Part shown: positions 18,074-26,040 of the stretch, in pieces
Layout: each line of letters starts with the position of its first letter
Position numbering within the stretch: the first letter of the stretch is position 1
Assembly (NCBI GenBank): GCA_964442285.1
Contig: CAYTZH010000047.1
Span: 1 to 33,518 of the forward strand
Source: CAYTZH01 sp964442285
GTDB taxonomy: Bacteria; Myxococcota_A; UBA9160; JAFDET01
Reading direction: 5' to 3'
DNA length: 33,518 nt
Position numbers and translations under genes: made by a program
Notes under the pieces: model-generated
What the model was told of the DNA's origin: nothing
The model's input: only the letters and a program-made list of their open reading frames with translations
Database searches by the model: none

Positions 18074-18823
18074 CTAGGCCAGCTTCGCCATCTCCTCCTC
18101 GGAGATGTCGAAGTTCGCGTGCACGTGCTGCACGTCGTCGAGGTCGTCGAGGGCGTCGGCGAGCTTCAGCATGGTCTCCGCCTGGTCGCCCTCGAGCTTC
18201 ACCGTCGTCGACGGCTGCATGGTAATCTCCGCGCTCGCCGGCTTGAAGCCCTTTTCCGCCAGGGCCTCGCGCACGCCGTCGAAGTCGGCCGGCTGGGTCG
18301 AGATCTCGACCGTGCCGTCGGACTCCTCGGCGTCCTCGGCGCCGGCGTCCAGGGCCGCCTCCAGCAGGGCGTCGCCGTCGAGGCCCTCCACGTCGAAGAC
18401 GAGCAGTCCGCGCTTGTCGAACAGGTAGGAGACGCAGCCGGAGGCGCCCAGGTTGCCCCCGTGCTTGGTGAGCACATGGCGGACCTCCCCGACGGTGCGG
18501 TTGCGGTTGTCGGTCAGGGTCTCGAGCAGGATGGCCACGCCCGCCGGACCGTAGCCCTCGTAGACGACCTCCTCGAACGCCGCCCCGTCCCCACCCCCGG
18601 CGCCCCGGGCGATGGCGCGCTCGATGTTGTCCTTGGGCATGTTCGCGGCCCGCGCCTTGTCGATCACCAGCCGCAGCCGGGGGTTCCCGGCGGGGTCCGG
18701 GCCACCGCCGACCCGGGCGGCCGTGGACAGCTCGCGGATGAGCTTCGTGAAGATCTTCCCGCGCTTGGCGTCCGCCGCGCCCTTCTTGCGCTTGATGGTG
18801 GACCACTTGGAGTGGCCGGACAT
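18074..18823 (-). CDS. yebC: YebC/PmpR family protein (TACO1-like)
   Basis: 249 residues, typical length. Starts MSGHSKWSTIKRKKGAADAK, the family signature, with other hallmarks ANMPKDNIERAIARG, VVYEGYGPAGVA, LTDNRNRTVGEVRH and an acidic C-terminal domain. Members are described as transcription factors and, more recently, as ribosome-associated factors easing translation of proline runs. The ATG at 18823 is fixed by homology although the frame is open further upstream. It is the first gene of yebC-ruvC-ruvA-ruvB, the usual arrangement. The stop lies in the palindrome GGCCTAGGCC. It is transcribed divergently from the Hsp70 gene. Confidence 0.96.
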   Translation of the reverse strand: MSGHSKWSTIKRKKGAADAKRGKIFTKLIRELSTAARVGGGPDPAGNPRLRLVIDKARAANMPKDNIERAIARGAGGGDGAAFEEVVYEGYGPAGVAILLETLTDNRNRTVGEVRHVLTKHGGNLGASGCVSYLFDKRGLLVFDVEGLDGDALLEAALDAGAEDAEESDGTVEISTQPADFDGVREALAEKGFKPASAEITMQPSTTVKLEGDQAETMLKLADALDDLDDVQHVHANFDISEEEMAKLA

Positions 18824-18848
18824 GTGAGAATTCCCTTTTTGGAACGGA

Positions 18849-18878
18849 TGGATAGCACGATCGGAGGAGAGCGGGCAA
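18849..18878 (-). promoter_or_regulatory. Candidate sigma70-type promoter for yebC-ruvCAB
   Basis: Read on the minus strand: TTGCCC (18878-18873), an 18-bp spacer, TATCCA (18854-18849). The predicted start would be about 10-20 nt before the yebC ATG at 18823, and an AGGGA lies in the leader. Confidence 0.5.
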
Positions 18879-18948
18879 CGATTCCGCCCCGGGGGTGCCC
18901 CGATGCTCAGGAAATCACCCGTATTGCCGATACATGCGCCTGTCGGTG

Positions 18949-19010
18949 CCCGCGTCGTGCGGGCGCCGGGGCCCGCGTAGAGCGGGTGCCGGGGGCCCGC
19001 CCCGTGCGGG
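18949..19010 (+). promoter_or_regulatory. Three tandem hairpins in the Hsp70 leader
   Basis: Three copies of CCCGC-N5-GCGGG start at 18949, 18972 and 18996 (spacing 23 and 24 bp), separated by GC-rich linkers of the type GCCGGGG. Each can fold into a 5-bp stem with a 5-nt loop. The last ends 18 bp before the ATG at 19029. This could be a structured 5' leader that controls Hsp70 translation or mRNA stability, or a decayed tandem duplication. Confidence 0.55.
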
Positions 19011-19028
19011 CCGGCGGGGGCGTGGCCA

Positions 19029-20984
19029 ATGGCCGACATCGCAATCGGGATCGACCTCGGGACCAGCAACTCCTGCGTCGCCATCGCGCGGGACGGCAAG
19101 GTGGAGGTCCTCCCCAATGCCTTCGGCGAGAACACCTCGGCCAGCGTGGTCGCCTTCCGCGAGGACGGCGTCATCACCGTGGGAAACGCCGCCAAGGCCA
19201 ATATCATCCACGAGCCGGGCCAGACGGTCTACTCGTCCAAGCGGCTGATCGGCCGCTACTTCTTCTCCGAGGAGGTGAAGAAGGCCCAGGCGATCTGCTC
19301 CTATCGCATCGTCGAGGGGGCCAACCACGGCGTCCGCATCCAGGTCCGCGACGACGCCTACTCGCTGCCGGAGATCTCCGCCTTGATCCTCAAGGAGATG
19401 AAGGCCATCGCCGAGTCGAACCTCGGCCAGAAGGTGTCGCGGGCGGTGATCACGGTCCCCGCGTACTTCAACGACAACCAGCGCCAGGCCACCCGCGACG
19501 CGGGGCGCATCGCCGGCCTCGAGGTGCTCCGCATCCTCAACGAGCCGACCGCAGCCGCGCTGGCGTACGGCTTCGGGCGGGGCCTCACCCAGAAGGTCGC
19601 GGTGTACGACCTGGGCGGCGGCACGTTCGACATCTCGGTGTTGGAGATCGGGACCGACGTGTTCGAGGTGCTGTCCACCTGCGGCGACACCTTCCTGGGC
19701 GGCGACGACTTCGACGACCGCCTGATCGACCTGCTGGCCGACGAGTTCGTGGCCCAGCACCAGGTCAACCTGCGCAACGACCGCTTCGCCTTCGAGAAGC
19801 TGAAGATGGCCGCCGAGTCGGCCAAGAAGGCCCTGTCGGTGGACGAGGAGGCGGAGATCCGCATCCCCGACATCGTCCAGAAGGACGGGCAGAGCCTCTC
19901 GGTGGAGCGACGCGTCGGCCAGGAGGAGTTCGCCTCCCTGGTGAACGACCTGGTGATGCGGACCTTCAAGGTCTGCGACGAGGCCATGCAGCAGGCCAAC
20001 CTGACCGTCCGCGACCTCGACGGCGTGATCCTGGTGGGCGGCCCGACCCGGCTTCCGCTGATCCGCAAGTTCGTCGGGGAGTACTTCCAGAAGGAGCCCA
20101 AGAGCGACCTCGACCCCGACGAGGTGGTCGCCATGGGGGCCTCGATCCACGCCGCCTCCCTGGTGGCGCCGGAGCAGCAGGCCTTCCTGCTGGACGTCAC
20201 GCCGCTCTCGCTGCGGATCGGCGTGGCCGGCGGCCTGGCGGAGATGGTGATCGAGCGGAACACGCCGGTCCCGATCGAGCAGACCCGGACCTTCACCACC
20301 TTCCAGGACTTCCAGGAGAAGGTGAAGATCCGCGTCTATCAGGGCGAGTCGCGCCAGGCCGAGGGCAACGAGATGCTGGGCCAGTTCGAGTTCACCGGCT
20401 TCCGCCAGGCGCGGCGGGGCGAGGTGGAGATCGACGTCACCTTCAGCATCAACAGCGACGGCATCGTGAGCGTCACGGCCTGCGACCGCGCCACGGGTCA
20501 GCAGGCATCGACCGAGATCACCCTGTCTTCGGGTCTGTCCGAGGAGGAGATCGACCGGATCCTCGAGAAGGGCGACACGGAGCGCGTCCAGACCAATACC
20601 GAGCCCCAGGACCCGGCCGCGGAGATCGCGGCGGCCGGCGTGGCCCCGGCGCCCGCCGGCGTGGCCCCGTCGAGCGCCGCGGACACGGGCGACGACGAGC
20701 TGGAGACCCTGGACGACGACGAGGCCCTCGAGCTCCTGGAGGAGATCGAGCTGGACGTCCCGGCGGCAGCGGCCGCCGACGCGCGCCCGGCCGGGCTGGA
20801 TCCCAACGCGATCACGGCCGACGAGCTGGACGGCGCCCCCGACGACCCCGTGCCGCTGGACACGGACTCCGTCGCGGCCTCCGGCAGCGAGGCGGACGCC
20901 GCGGACGACGACGTCTCGGACCTGCTGGGCGAGGTCGGGAGCGACCTGTCCGAGTTCCATGGGCCTGACGACGAGGATCGCTAG
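19029..20984 (+). CDS. dnaK: Hsp70-family chaperone with an acidic tail in place of the lid
   Basis: ATP-dependent chaperone, 651 residues. Nucleotide-binding domain motifs: IGIDLGTSNSCVAI, NEPTAAALAYGFG, VYDLGGGTFDISVL and LVGGPTRLPLIRK. The interdomain linker LLDVTPLSLRI (about 387-397) and the substrate-binding beta domain (VKIRVYQGESR, VEIDVTFSINSDGIVSVTA) are intact to about residue 515. After EEEIDRILEKGD the helical lid is not recognisable; about 130 residues of Ala/Pro/Asp/Glu-rich, probably disordered sequence follow (DDELETLDDDEALELLEEIE, DVSDLLGEVG). It is therefore likely a specialised paralogue rather than housekeeping DnaK. No grpE is adjacent; a J-domain gene follows 5 bp later. 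The ATG at 19029 begins MADIAIGIDL as expected. Confidence 0.92.
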   Translation: MADIAIGIDLGTSNSCVAIARDGKVEVLPNAFGENTSASVVAFREDGVITVGNAAKANIIHEPGQTVYSSKRLIGRYFFSEEVKKAQAICSYRIVEGANHGVRIQVRDDAYSLPEISALILKEMKAIAESNLGQKVSRAVITVPAYFNDNQRQATRDAGRIAGLEVLRILNEPTAAALAYGFGRGLTQKVAVYDLGGGTFDISVLEIGTDVFEVLSTCGDTFLGGDDFDDRLIDLLADEFVAQHQVNLRNDRFAFEKLKMAAESAKKALSVDEEAEIRIPDIVQKDGQSLSVERRVGQEEFASLVNDLVMRTFKVCDEAMQQANLTVRDLDGVILVGGPTRLPLIRKFVGEYFQKEPKSDLDPDEVVAMGASIHAASLVAPEQQAFLLDVTPLSLRIGVAGGLAEMVIERNTPVPIEQTRTFTTFQDFQEKVKIRVYQGESRQAEGNEMLGQFEFTGFRQARRGEVEIDVTFSINSDGIVSVTACDRATGQQASTEITLSSGLSEEEIDRILEKGDTERVQTNTEPQDPAAEIAAAGVAPAPAGVAPSSAADTGDDELETLDDDEALELLEEIELDVPAAAAADARPAGLDPNAITADELDGAPDDPVPLDTDSVAASGSEADAADDDVSDLLGEVGSDLSEFHGPDDEDR

Positions 20985-20989
20985 ACGCC

Positions 20990-21514
20990 ATGGGGGGCTC
21001 GGCACTCGCGCCTACCGAGATCATGGCGCTGGCTCGGATCCTCGACGAGCTGAACTACTACCAGGTTCTCCACCTGGAGCCGTCCGCCTCGGCGCGGGAC
21101 GTGCGCACCGCCTTCCACGCCACGTCGCGGGCGTTCCATCCGGACGCCAATCGCCACCTTCCCGCGCAGCAGCGGTCGGCGGTGGACCGCATCGCCAAGC
21201 GCGTGACCGAGGCGTATACGGTGCTGCGGGACCCCCGGCGCCGGAAGGCCTACGACGAGTCCCTGCGCGGGGGCGGCGGGGCGCGCATGCAGATCGCCGA
21301 GGCCGACGCGGCCGCCGGCCAGAAGTCGGCCGAGCTGGAGGGCACCACGCCCAACGGTCGCAAGTTCGCGACGCTGGCCCGGACCGACATCCAGAAGGGC
21401 GACCTGCGCGCCGCGGTGCGCAACCTGCAGATGGCCCTCACCTTCGAGCCGTCGAACGCCCACTTCAAGGAGCGGCTGGCGGAGCTGAAGGACAAGCTGG
21501 CCAAGCACCGCTGA
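20990..21514 (+). CDS. J-domain protein with C-terminal TPR-like segment
   Basis: A 174-residue Hsp70 co-chaperone candidate. The J-domain begins NYYQVLHLEPSASARDVRTA and includes the essential HPD in RAFHPDANRHL, then VTEAYTVLRDPRRRKAYDE. A Gly-rich hinge (GGGGAR) leads to a helical segment, KGDLRAAVRNLQMALTFEPS, which looks like one or two TPR units. It lacks the zinc-finger and client-binding domains of true DnaJ. It starts 5 bp after the Hsp70 stop, so the two are almost certainly co-expressed and probably work together. An in-frame ATG at 21023 is an alternative start. Confidence 0.9.
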   Translation: MGGSALAPTEIMALARILDELNYYQVLHLEPSASARDVRTAFHATSRAFHPDANRHLPAQQRSAVDRIAKRVTEAYTVLRDPRRRKAYDESLRGGGGARMQIAEADAAAGQKSAELEGTTPNGRKFATLARTDIQKGDLRAAVRNLQMALTFEPSNAHFKERLAELKDKLAKHR

Positions 21515-21532
21515 GCCCCGGGCCGCACGCGT

Positions 21533-21562
21533 TTGACAGGAGGTACCCGTCCGGGGCATCCT
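21533..21562 (+). promoter_or_regulatory. Candidate sigma70-type promoter for the DUF35-thiolase pair
   Basis: A perfect TTGACA (21533-21538), an 18-bp spacer and CATCCT (21557-21562). The leader to the ATG at 21606 is about 37 nt and contains GGAGGA. It gives the DUF35/thiolase genes their own promoter after dnaJ. Confidence 0.5.
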
Positions 21563-21605
21563 GCCGCCGTTGACTCGCGAATCAATCGCGGCGGAGGACC
21601 CCCCG

Positions 21606-22043
21606 ATGGCGGAGACGTCGGAGCCCGCGAGCGGGCCCCTGCCGGTGGTGAGCTTCCTGAAGCTCCCCGACGGCGGTGAGCCCTACCTCGAGGGCCACCA
21701 GTGCAGGAACTGCGGTGCCATCTTCCTGGGCGCCCGGAGCGTCTGCTCCAGGTGCGGCGCCCGGGACCAGATGGAGACCCGACGGCTCTCCGATCGCGGC
21801 ACCCTGCACGTGTACTCGATCGTGCACCGCTCGTTCCCGGGCATCGAGACGCCCTACGTCTCGGCCATCGTCGACCTCGAGGGCGGCGGCACGCTGAAGG
21901 GCAACCTGATCAACATCGAGCCCGACCCCGAGAAGATCCGCATGGGCATGCCCGTGCGGGTCGTCTTCAAGGACGCCCTCGGCCGCAAGGACAAGAAGGG
22001 CAACCGCTACCTCTCCTACTTCTTCGAGCCCGCCGAGGGCTAG
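21606..22043 (+). CDS. Zn-ribbon/OB-fold protein (DUF35 family)
   Basis: A 145-residue two-domain protein: a rubredoxin-like zinc ribbon with four cysteines (HQCRNCGAIF and VCSRCGARD) followed by an OB-fold (GTLHVYSIVHRSF, YVSAIVDLEGGGTLKGNL, IRMGMPVRVVF). DUF35 proteins bind thiolase-like enzymes and position acyl-CoA substrates, as in archaeal acetoacetyl-CoA thiolase/HMG-CoA synthase and bacterial Ltp2 steroid aldolases. The ATG at 21606 has GGAGGA about 8 nt upstream. The thiolase gene starts 16 bp downstream. The pairing supports a joint enzyme; the substrate cannot be read from sequence. Confidence 0.88.
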   Translation: MAETSEPASGPLPVVSFLKLPDGGEPYLEGHQCRNCGAIFLGARSVCSRCGARDQMETRRLSDRGTLHVYSIVHRSFPGIETPYVSAIVDLEGGGTLKGNLINIEPDPEKIRMGMPVRVVFKDALGRKDKKGNRYLSYFFEPAEG

Positions 22044-22059
22044 AGCCGGAGTCGACCCC

Positions 22060-23205
22060 ATGAGCGACGCGTACATCGTCGGTGTGGACATGATCAAGTT
22101 CGGGCGCTTCCCGGAGCGGAGCGTGCCCGAGATCGCGGCGGAGTCGGCCCTCGGGGCCCTCGACGACGCGGGCCTGAAGATCCAGGACATGCAGGGCCTG
22201 TGGTGCGGCAATCTCTACCAGGCGAACGCCATGGTGGGACAGCGCATCCTCCAGGAGATCGGCCAGACGGGCATCCCGGTGGTCAACTGCGCCAACGCCT
22301 GCGCCACGGGGGCCACGGCCTTCCGCGACGCCTGGCTCGCCGTGAAGGCCGGCGTCTACGACCTCGTGCTCGCCGTCGGCGTCGAGCAGATGGGCAAGGG
22401 CCTGCTGGGCGGCGGCGGGGGCGGCGGCGGCATCCCCAAGGAGGGGCTCCTGGGCTCCGGCCTGATGCCCGCGGTGTTCGCCGAGGCGGGCATGGAGCAC
22501 GCCAAGAACTACGGCACGACCTTCGAGCAGTTCGCCAAGGTGTCGGTCAAGAACCACCACCACTCGACGCTCAACCCGAAGGCCATGTACCAGATCGAGA
22601 CGCCCCTCGAGCAGGTCATGAACGCCGAGATGATCGCGTACCCGAACACGAAGCTGATGTGCTCGGTGAACGTGGACGGCAGCGCCGCGGCGGTGATCGC
22701 TTCGGAGCGGAAGGCGAAGGAGCTGGGCCTGATGAACCGCGCCGTGCGGATCAAGGCCTCGGTGCTCTCGAGCGATCCGTGGCAGGAGCGTGACCTGGTG
22801 ATGCCCGACGTGAACACCTGCACCCGTCTGGCCGCGAAGGCAGCCTACGAGATGGCGGGCGTGGGCCCCGAGGACATCGACCTGGTCGAGCTCCACGACT
22901 GCTTCGCCACCGCCGAGATCCTCCACTACGAGAACCTCGGCCTGTGCAAGGACGGCGAGGCCGGGCGCATGATCGACGAGGGCGAGACGGCCCTGGGCGG
23001 CCGGGTGCCGGTGAACGTCTCGGGCGGACTGCTCTCGAAGGGCCACCCCCTGGGCGCCACGGGCATCGCGAACATCTACGAGGTGTCCACCCACCTGCGG
23101 GGAGAGGCGGGCAAGCGTCAGGTCGAGAACGCGCGGCTGGGTCTGACCCACGTGATCGGCCTCGGCAGCGCCTGCGCGATCCACGTGCTGGAGAAGGCCA
23201 ACTAG
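22060..23205 (+). CDS. Thiolase-family acyltransferase (SCP2-thiolase/lipid-transfer type)
   Basis: 381 residues with the thiolase fold. The nucleophile region NCANACATGATAF places the catalytic Cys at 81; LHDCFATAE gives His279 and SKGHPLGATG gives His329. The usual C-terminal CxG of degradative thiolases is replaced by GLGSACAIHVL, which fits the SCP2-thiolase-like branch that often works with DUF35 partners. An unusual run of eight glycines (117-124, LLGGGGGGGGIPK) lies in a loop near the substrate region. The ATG at 22060 has a GGAG upstream. Possible roles are acyl-CoA condensation or cleavage, or retro-aldol cleavage of side chains; which one is unknown. Confidence 0.88.
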   Translation: MSDAYIVGVDMIKFGRFPERSVPEIAAESALGALDDAGLKIQDMQGLWCGNLYQANAMVGQRILQEIGQTGIPVVNCANACATGATAFRDAWLAVKAGVYDLVLAVGVEQMGKGLLGGGGGGGGIPKEGLLGSGLMPAVFAEAGMEHAKNYGTTFEQFAKVSVKNHHHSTLNPKAMYQIETPLEQVMNAEMIAYPNTKLMCSVNVDGSAAAVIASERKAKELGLMNRAVRIKASVLSSDPWQERDLVMPDVNTCTRLAAKAAYEMAGVGPEDIDLVELHDCFATAEILHYENLGLCKDGEAGRMIDEGETALGGRVPVNVSGGLLSKGHPLGATGIANIYEVSTHLRGEAGKRQVENARLGLTHVIGLGSACAIHVLEKAN

Positions 23206-23247
23206 CCGCCGCCGGACGCGCCGATGCACGCACGGCCCCGCCCTTGC

Positions 23248-23253
23248 TAGGCT
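23248..23253 (+). promoter_or_regulatory. Putative extended -10 box, leaderless start of the cytochrome gene
   Basis: TGCTAGGCT contains TAGGCT with an extended TGn. It ends 7 nt before the GTG at 23261. No Shine-Dalgarno is seen. Confidence 0.45.
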
Positions 23254-23260
23254 GCGGGCC

Positions 23261-25288
23261 GTGCAGCGCTGGTCCGTCGCCGTCCTCGCCCTCCTGCTCG
23301 CGATCGCTGCCACGGGCAGCGCCTCCGACGTCCAGACGGTCGCCTCCCGCCCGCGCGGCAAGCCCTTGCCCAGCTTCGAGGGCGCCACGTTCGAGGGGCA
23401 GCGCCTGCGCGCCTCGGAGCTCCTCGGCCAACGGCTCCTGCTCTACTTCTTCCGGCCGGGTCCCGACGCCGCGGCCTCCGCCCAGGCGACGGCGGCCGTG
23501 GCCGACCTGCAGCAGAAGCACAACTTCCAGGTGGTCGGCGTCGCGTCGGGGGCGTCGAGCAGCGCGGGGCGGATCTTCCTTCACGACCATGGCCTGACCT
23601 TCCCCGTCGTGAACGACGCCGCCGGTCGGATCGCCCGCCGCTTCGGAATGGGGCCGCAGGTGGCGGCGGCCTACCTCTTCGTGGACGCCGAGGGCTACGT
23701 GGTCGACGCACTCCCGGGCGGGCTGAAGGAGGAGGACGCCGCGGACCGCCTCGAGACCGCCCTGCGGGAGCGCCTGCGCCTGCCGCGCAAGGACGGCGCG
23801 CGCGTGCTCTCCCCCGTGCTGGGCGAGTATCCCCTGGCCCCGGACTTCAGCGGGGGTCGGCTCGAGGGCGGCGAGCCCTTCCAGCTCGCGAGCACCCGCG
23901 GCGAGCCGGTGGTCCTGATCTTCTTCCTCCACACCTGCCCCCACTGCCACCACGCCCTGAACTTCCTGAAGCGGTTCCTGGTTTCGCTGCCCGAGGGCGG
24001 CGCCCGCCCTCGGCTGGTGGGGGTCTCGATCGCCAAGGCGAACGCCGGCGCGGTGCGGGATCGCCTGCGCGCCGACGGGCTCGACTTCTTCCCGGTCGTC
24101 CTCGACCCGGACGGCCGGATCGCCAGCCTCTACGGCGTGGTCGGCGGCGTGCCGGACATCCTCGTCCTCGACCCGGAGGGCCGCATCCGGGCCCGCAGCT
24201 CGGGCTGGCGGGACGATCGCGACCCGCCGCTGCTGCGCATGCGCGTGCTGAGGGCCAGCGGCCGCCCGGTGCCCATGCTGCTCCACAAGACCGGCTACAG
24301 CGGCAACGAGTTCTGCGGCGTCTGCCACGAGCGCGAGGCGGCCACCTGGGAGTTCACCCAGCACGCGGCGGCCTTCGAGACCCTCGTGCGCCACGGGGCC
24401 GACCGCAACGGGGAGTGCGTGAGCTGCCACGTGGTGGGTCACGGAGAGACCGGCGGCTACGCCGTGGAGGCGCCCCAGCCGCCCCTCGAGGATGTGGGCT
24501 GCGAGAGCTGCCACGGCCGGGGCGGCCCCCACCTCTCGCCGGCGTTCGCGGAGCAGGGCTACCCCGCGGTGTGCGTGACCTGTCACGACACCAAGCACTC
24601 CCTGGGCTTCGAGTACGCGACCTTCCTGCCCAAGGTCTCCCACGCCGCCCACGCGGACCTGCTCGGGCTCCCCCTCGACCGGAAGCTCGCCAAGCTCGAG
24701 GAGCTGGGGCGCCCGCGGGACGCGGTGCTCCCGGTCGACGCGCGCTTCGTGGGCTCCGCCGCCTGCCGGGACTGCCACGCGGCGGAGTACGAGACCTGGG
24801 CGGCGAGCCCCCACGCCCGGGCGGTAGGCTCCCTCGAGATGAAGGGCAAGGCGGGCGACGACGACTGCCTGGCCTGCCACACCACGGGCTTCGGCAAGGA
24901 CGGCGGCTTCCCGGCGGGCGGCGCGGCCGCGAGCCACCCGGATCTGGTCGGCGTGGGCTGCGAGTCGTGCCACGGACCCGGCAGCGCCCACGTGGCGGAG
25001 GGCGCCCGCCGCACGGGAACCATCCTCTCCCTGGGCGACAAGTGCGACTCCTGTGTGATTCTGCGCATCTGCGGCAGCTGCCACGACGACGCCAACGACC
25101 CGGGCTTCGAGTTCGAGGTGCTCGACAAGATCGAGCGCCAGCGCCACGGCACGATCGAGCCGGGGGGGAAGCCCAAGCAGGCTCCCCAGGTGCATCTCGA
25201 CACGTTCCCGGAGCGCGCCGACCTGGCGCGCCGGGCCTTCCGCGCCCTCGACGCCGCGGGCGCCGCCGGCGCCGCGGGCGGGCGCTAG
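23261..25288 (+). CDS. Exported double-thioredoxin / octahaem cytochrome c fusion
   Basis: 675 residues. Signal peptide 1-22 (RWSVAVLALLLAIAATGSAS). First redoxin domain about 32-155 with no CxxC (YFFRPGPDAAAS). Second redoxin domain about 188-315 with an active-site CPHC at 226-229. The rest carries eight CxxCH haem sites, at Cys352, 386, 414, 438, 502, 536, 567 and 604, arranged as two sets of four, as in cytochrome c554-like proteins. An extra CDSC (595-598) precedes the last haem site. It should act in the periplasm, moving electrons between a thiol pair and haems. The GTG at 23261 has TAGGCT 7 nt upstream. Domain calls are firm; the physiological partner is unknown. Confidence 0.88.
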   Translation: MQRWSVAVLALLLAIAATGSASDVQTVASRPRGKPLPSFEGATFEGQRLRASELLGQRLLLYFFRPGPDAAASAQATAAVADLQQKHNFQVVGVASGASSSAGRIFLHDHGLTFPVVNDAAGRIARRFGMGPQVAAAYLFVDAEGYVVDALPGGLKEEDAADRLETALRERLRLPRKDGARVLSPVLGEYPLAPDFSGGRLEGGEPFQLASTRGEPVVLIFFLHTCPHCHHALNFLKRFLVSLPEGGARPRLVGVSIAKANAGAVRDRLRADGLDFFPVVLDPDGRIASLYGVVGGVPDILVLDPEGRIRARSSGWRDDRDPPLLRMRVLRASGRPVPMLLHKTGYSGNEFCGVCHEREAATWEFTQHAAAFETLVRHGADRNGECVSCHVVGHGETGGYAVEAPQPPLEDVGCESCHGRGGPHLSPAFAEQGYPAVCVTCHDTKHSLGFEYATFLPKVSHAAHADLLGLPLDRKLAKLEELGRPRDAVLPVDARFVGSAACRDCHAAEYETWAASPHARAVGSLEMKGKAGDDDCLACHTTGFGKDGGFPAGGAAASHPDLVGVGCESCHGPGSAHVAEGARRTGTILSLGDKCDSCVILRICGSCHDDANDPGFEFEVLDKIERQRHGTIEPGGKPKQAPQVHLDTFPERADLARRAFRALDAAGAAGAAGGR

Positions 25289-25290
25289 GC

Positions 25291-26040
25291 GTGGCCGCCG
25301 CCGGCGAGGACGACCCCCGGCAGCTCCTGGCCGCCGCGCGGGCCTGGGTCCGCGAGCTCGCCGAGGAGGGCGTCGACAGCATCGAGCGCCCGCCGCGGGT
25401 CGCGGCCGAGGCCGCGCCGCACGCGGGCGGGCCGCCCCAGCTGGACCTCGTGTCCGAGGGTCCCACCTGGGGCGATCGGCCCAGCCTGGAGGAGGTGCGC
25501 GCCGCGCTCGGCGAGTGCACCCGCTGCGGCCTGAGCCAGGGCCGCACCCAGATCGTCTTCGGCGAGGGCAACCCCGACGCCGACCTGATGTTCGTCGGCG
25601 AGGGTCCGGGCGAGCAGGAGGACCTGCGCGGGATCCCCTTCTGCGGCCGGGCCGGCGAGCTCCTGACCCGCATGATCGAGAACGGCCTCGGCCTGGGCCG
25701 GCAGAGCGTGTACATCTGCAACATCGTGAAGTGTCGCCCGCCCAAGAACCGCACGCCCCTGCCGGACGAGGTGCGCAGCTGCCGGCCCTTCCTGGACGGC
25801 CAGATCGAGGCCGTGCGCCCACGGGTGATCGTCGCCCTGGGCAAGCCCGCGGCGAGCCTGCTCCTGGAGCGGGACGTCGCCATCACCCGGGTGCGGGGCA
25901 CCTGGCAGGCCTACCGGGGCATCCCGGTGATGCCCACCTTCCACCCCGCCTTCATCCTGCGTCAGTACACCCAGGAGAACCGGCGCCGGGTCTGGGAGGA
26001 CCTGAAGGCCGCCGCCGCCCGCGCGGCGGAAGGCGCCTAG
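25291..26040 (+). CDS. Fe-S uracil-DNA glycosylase (type 4 family)
   Basis: 249 residues: a 65-residue Pro/Ala-rich N-terminal extension, then the glycosylase domain. The four cluster cysteines are visible: ECTRCGLS (76, 79), VKCRPPKN (148) and VRSCRPF (164). The active-site motifs are VGEGPGEQED (103-111) and TFHPAFILR (His218). It removes uracil from DNA to start base-excision repair. The GTG at 25291 lies 2 bp after the cytochrome stop, so the two are probably transcribed together although functionally unlike. Its TAG shares CTAG with the convergent purE stop. Phage-polymerase-associated relatives exist, but chromosomal repair is the simpler reading. Confidence 0.92.
   Translation: MAAAGEDDPRQLLAAARAWVRELAEEGVDSIERPPRVAAEAAPHAGGPPQLDLVSEGPTWGDRPSLEEVRAALGECTRCGLSQGRTQIVFGEGNPDADLMFVGEGPGEQEDLRGIPFCGRAGELLTRMIENGLGLGRQSVYICNIVKCRPPKNRTPLPDEVRSCRPFLDGQIEAVRPRVIVALGKPAASLLLERDVAITRVRGTWQAYRGIPVMPTFHPAFILRQYTQENRRRVWEDLKAAAARAAEGA

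Noticed and set aside
18074..19207. YebC with a 128-residue N-terminal extension
   Set aside because: The family starts at MSGHSKW (18823); the extension would overlap the Hsp70 start region and its leader.
16883..20968. A 1361-codon open frame on plus, antisense to ruvCAB-yebC and out of frame with dnaK
   Set aside because: It is a GC-driven shadow: Arg/Pro/Gly-rich composition, no domains, and it overlaps five well-identified genes.
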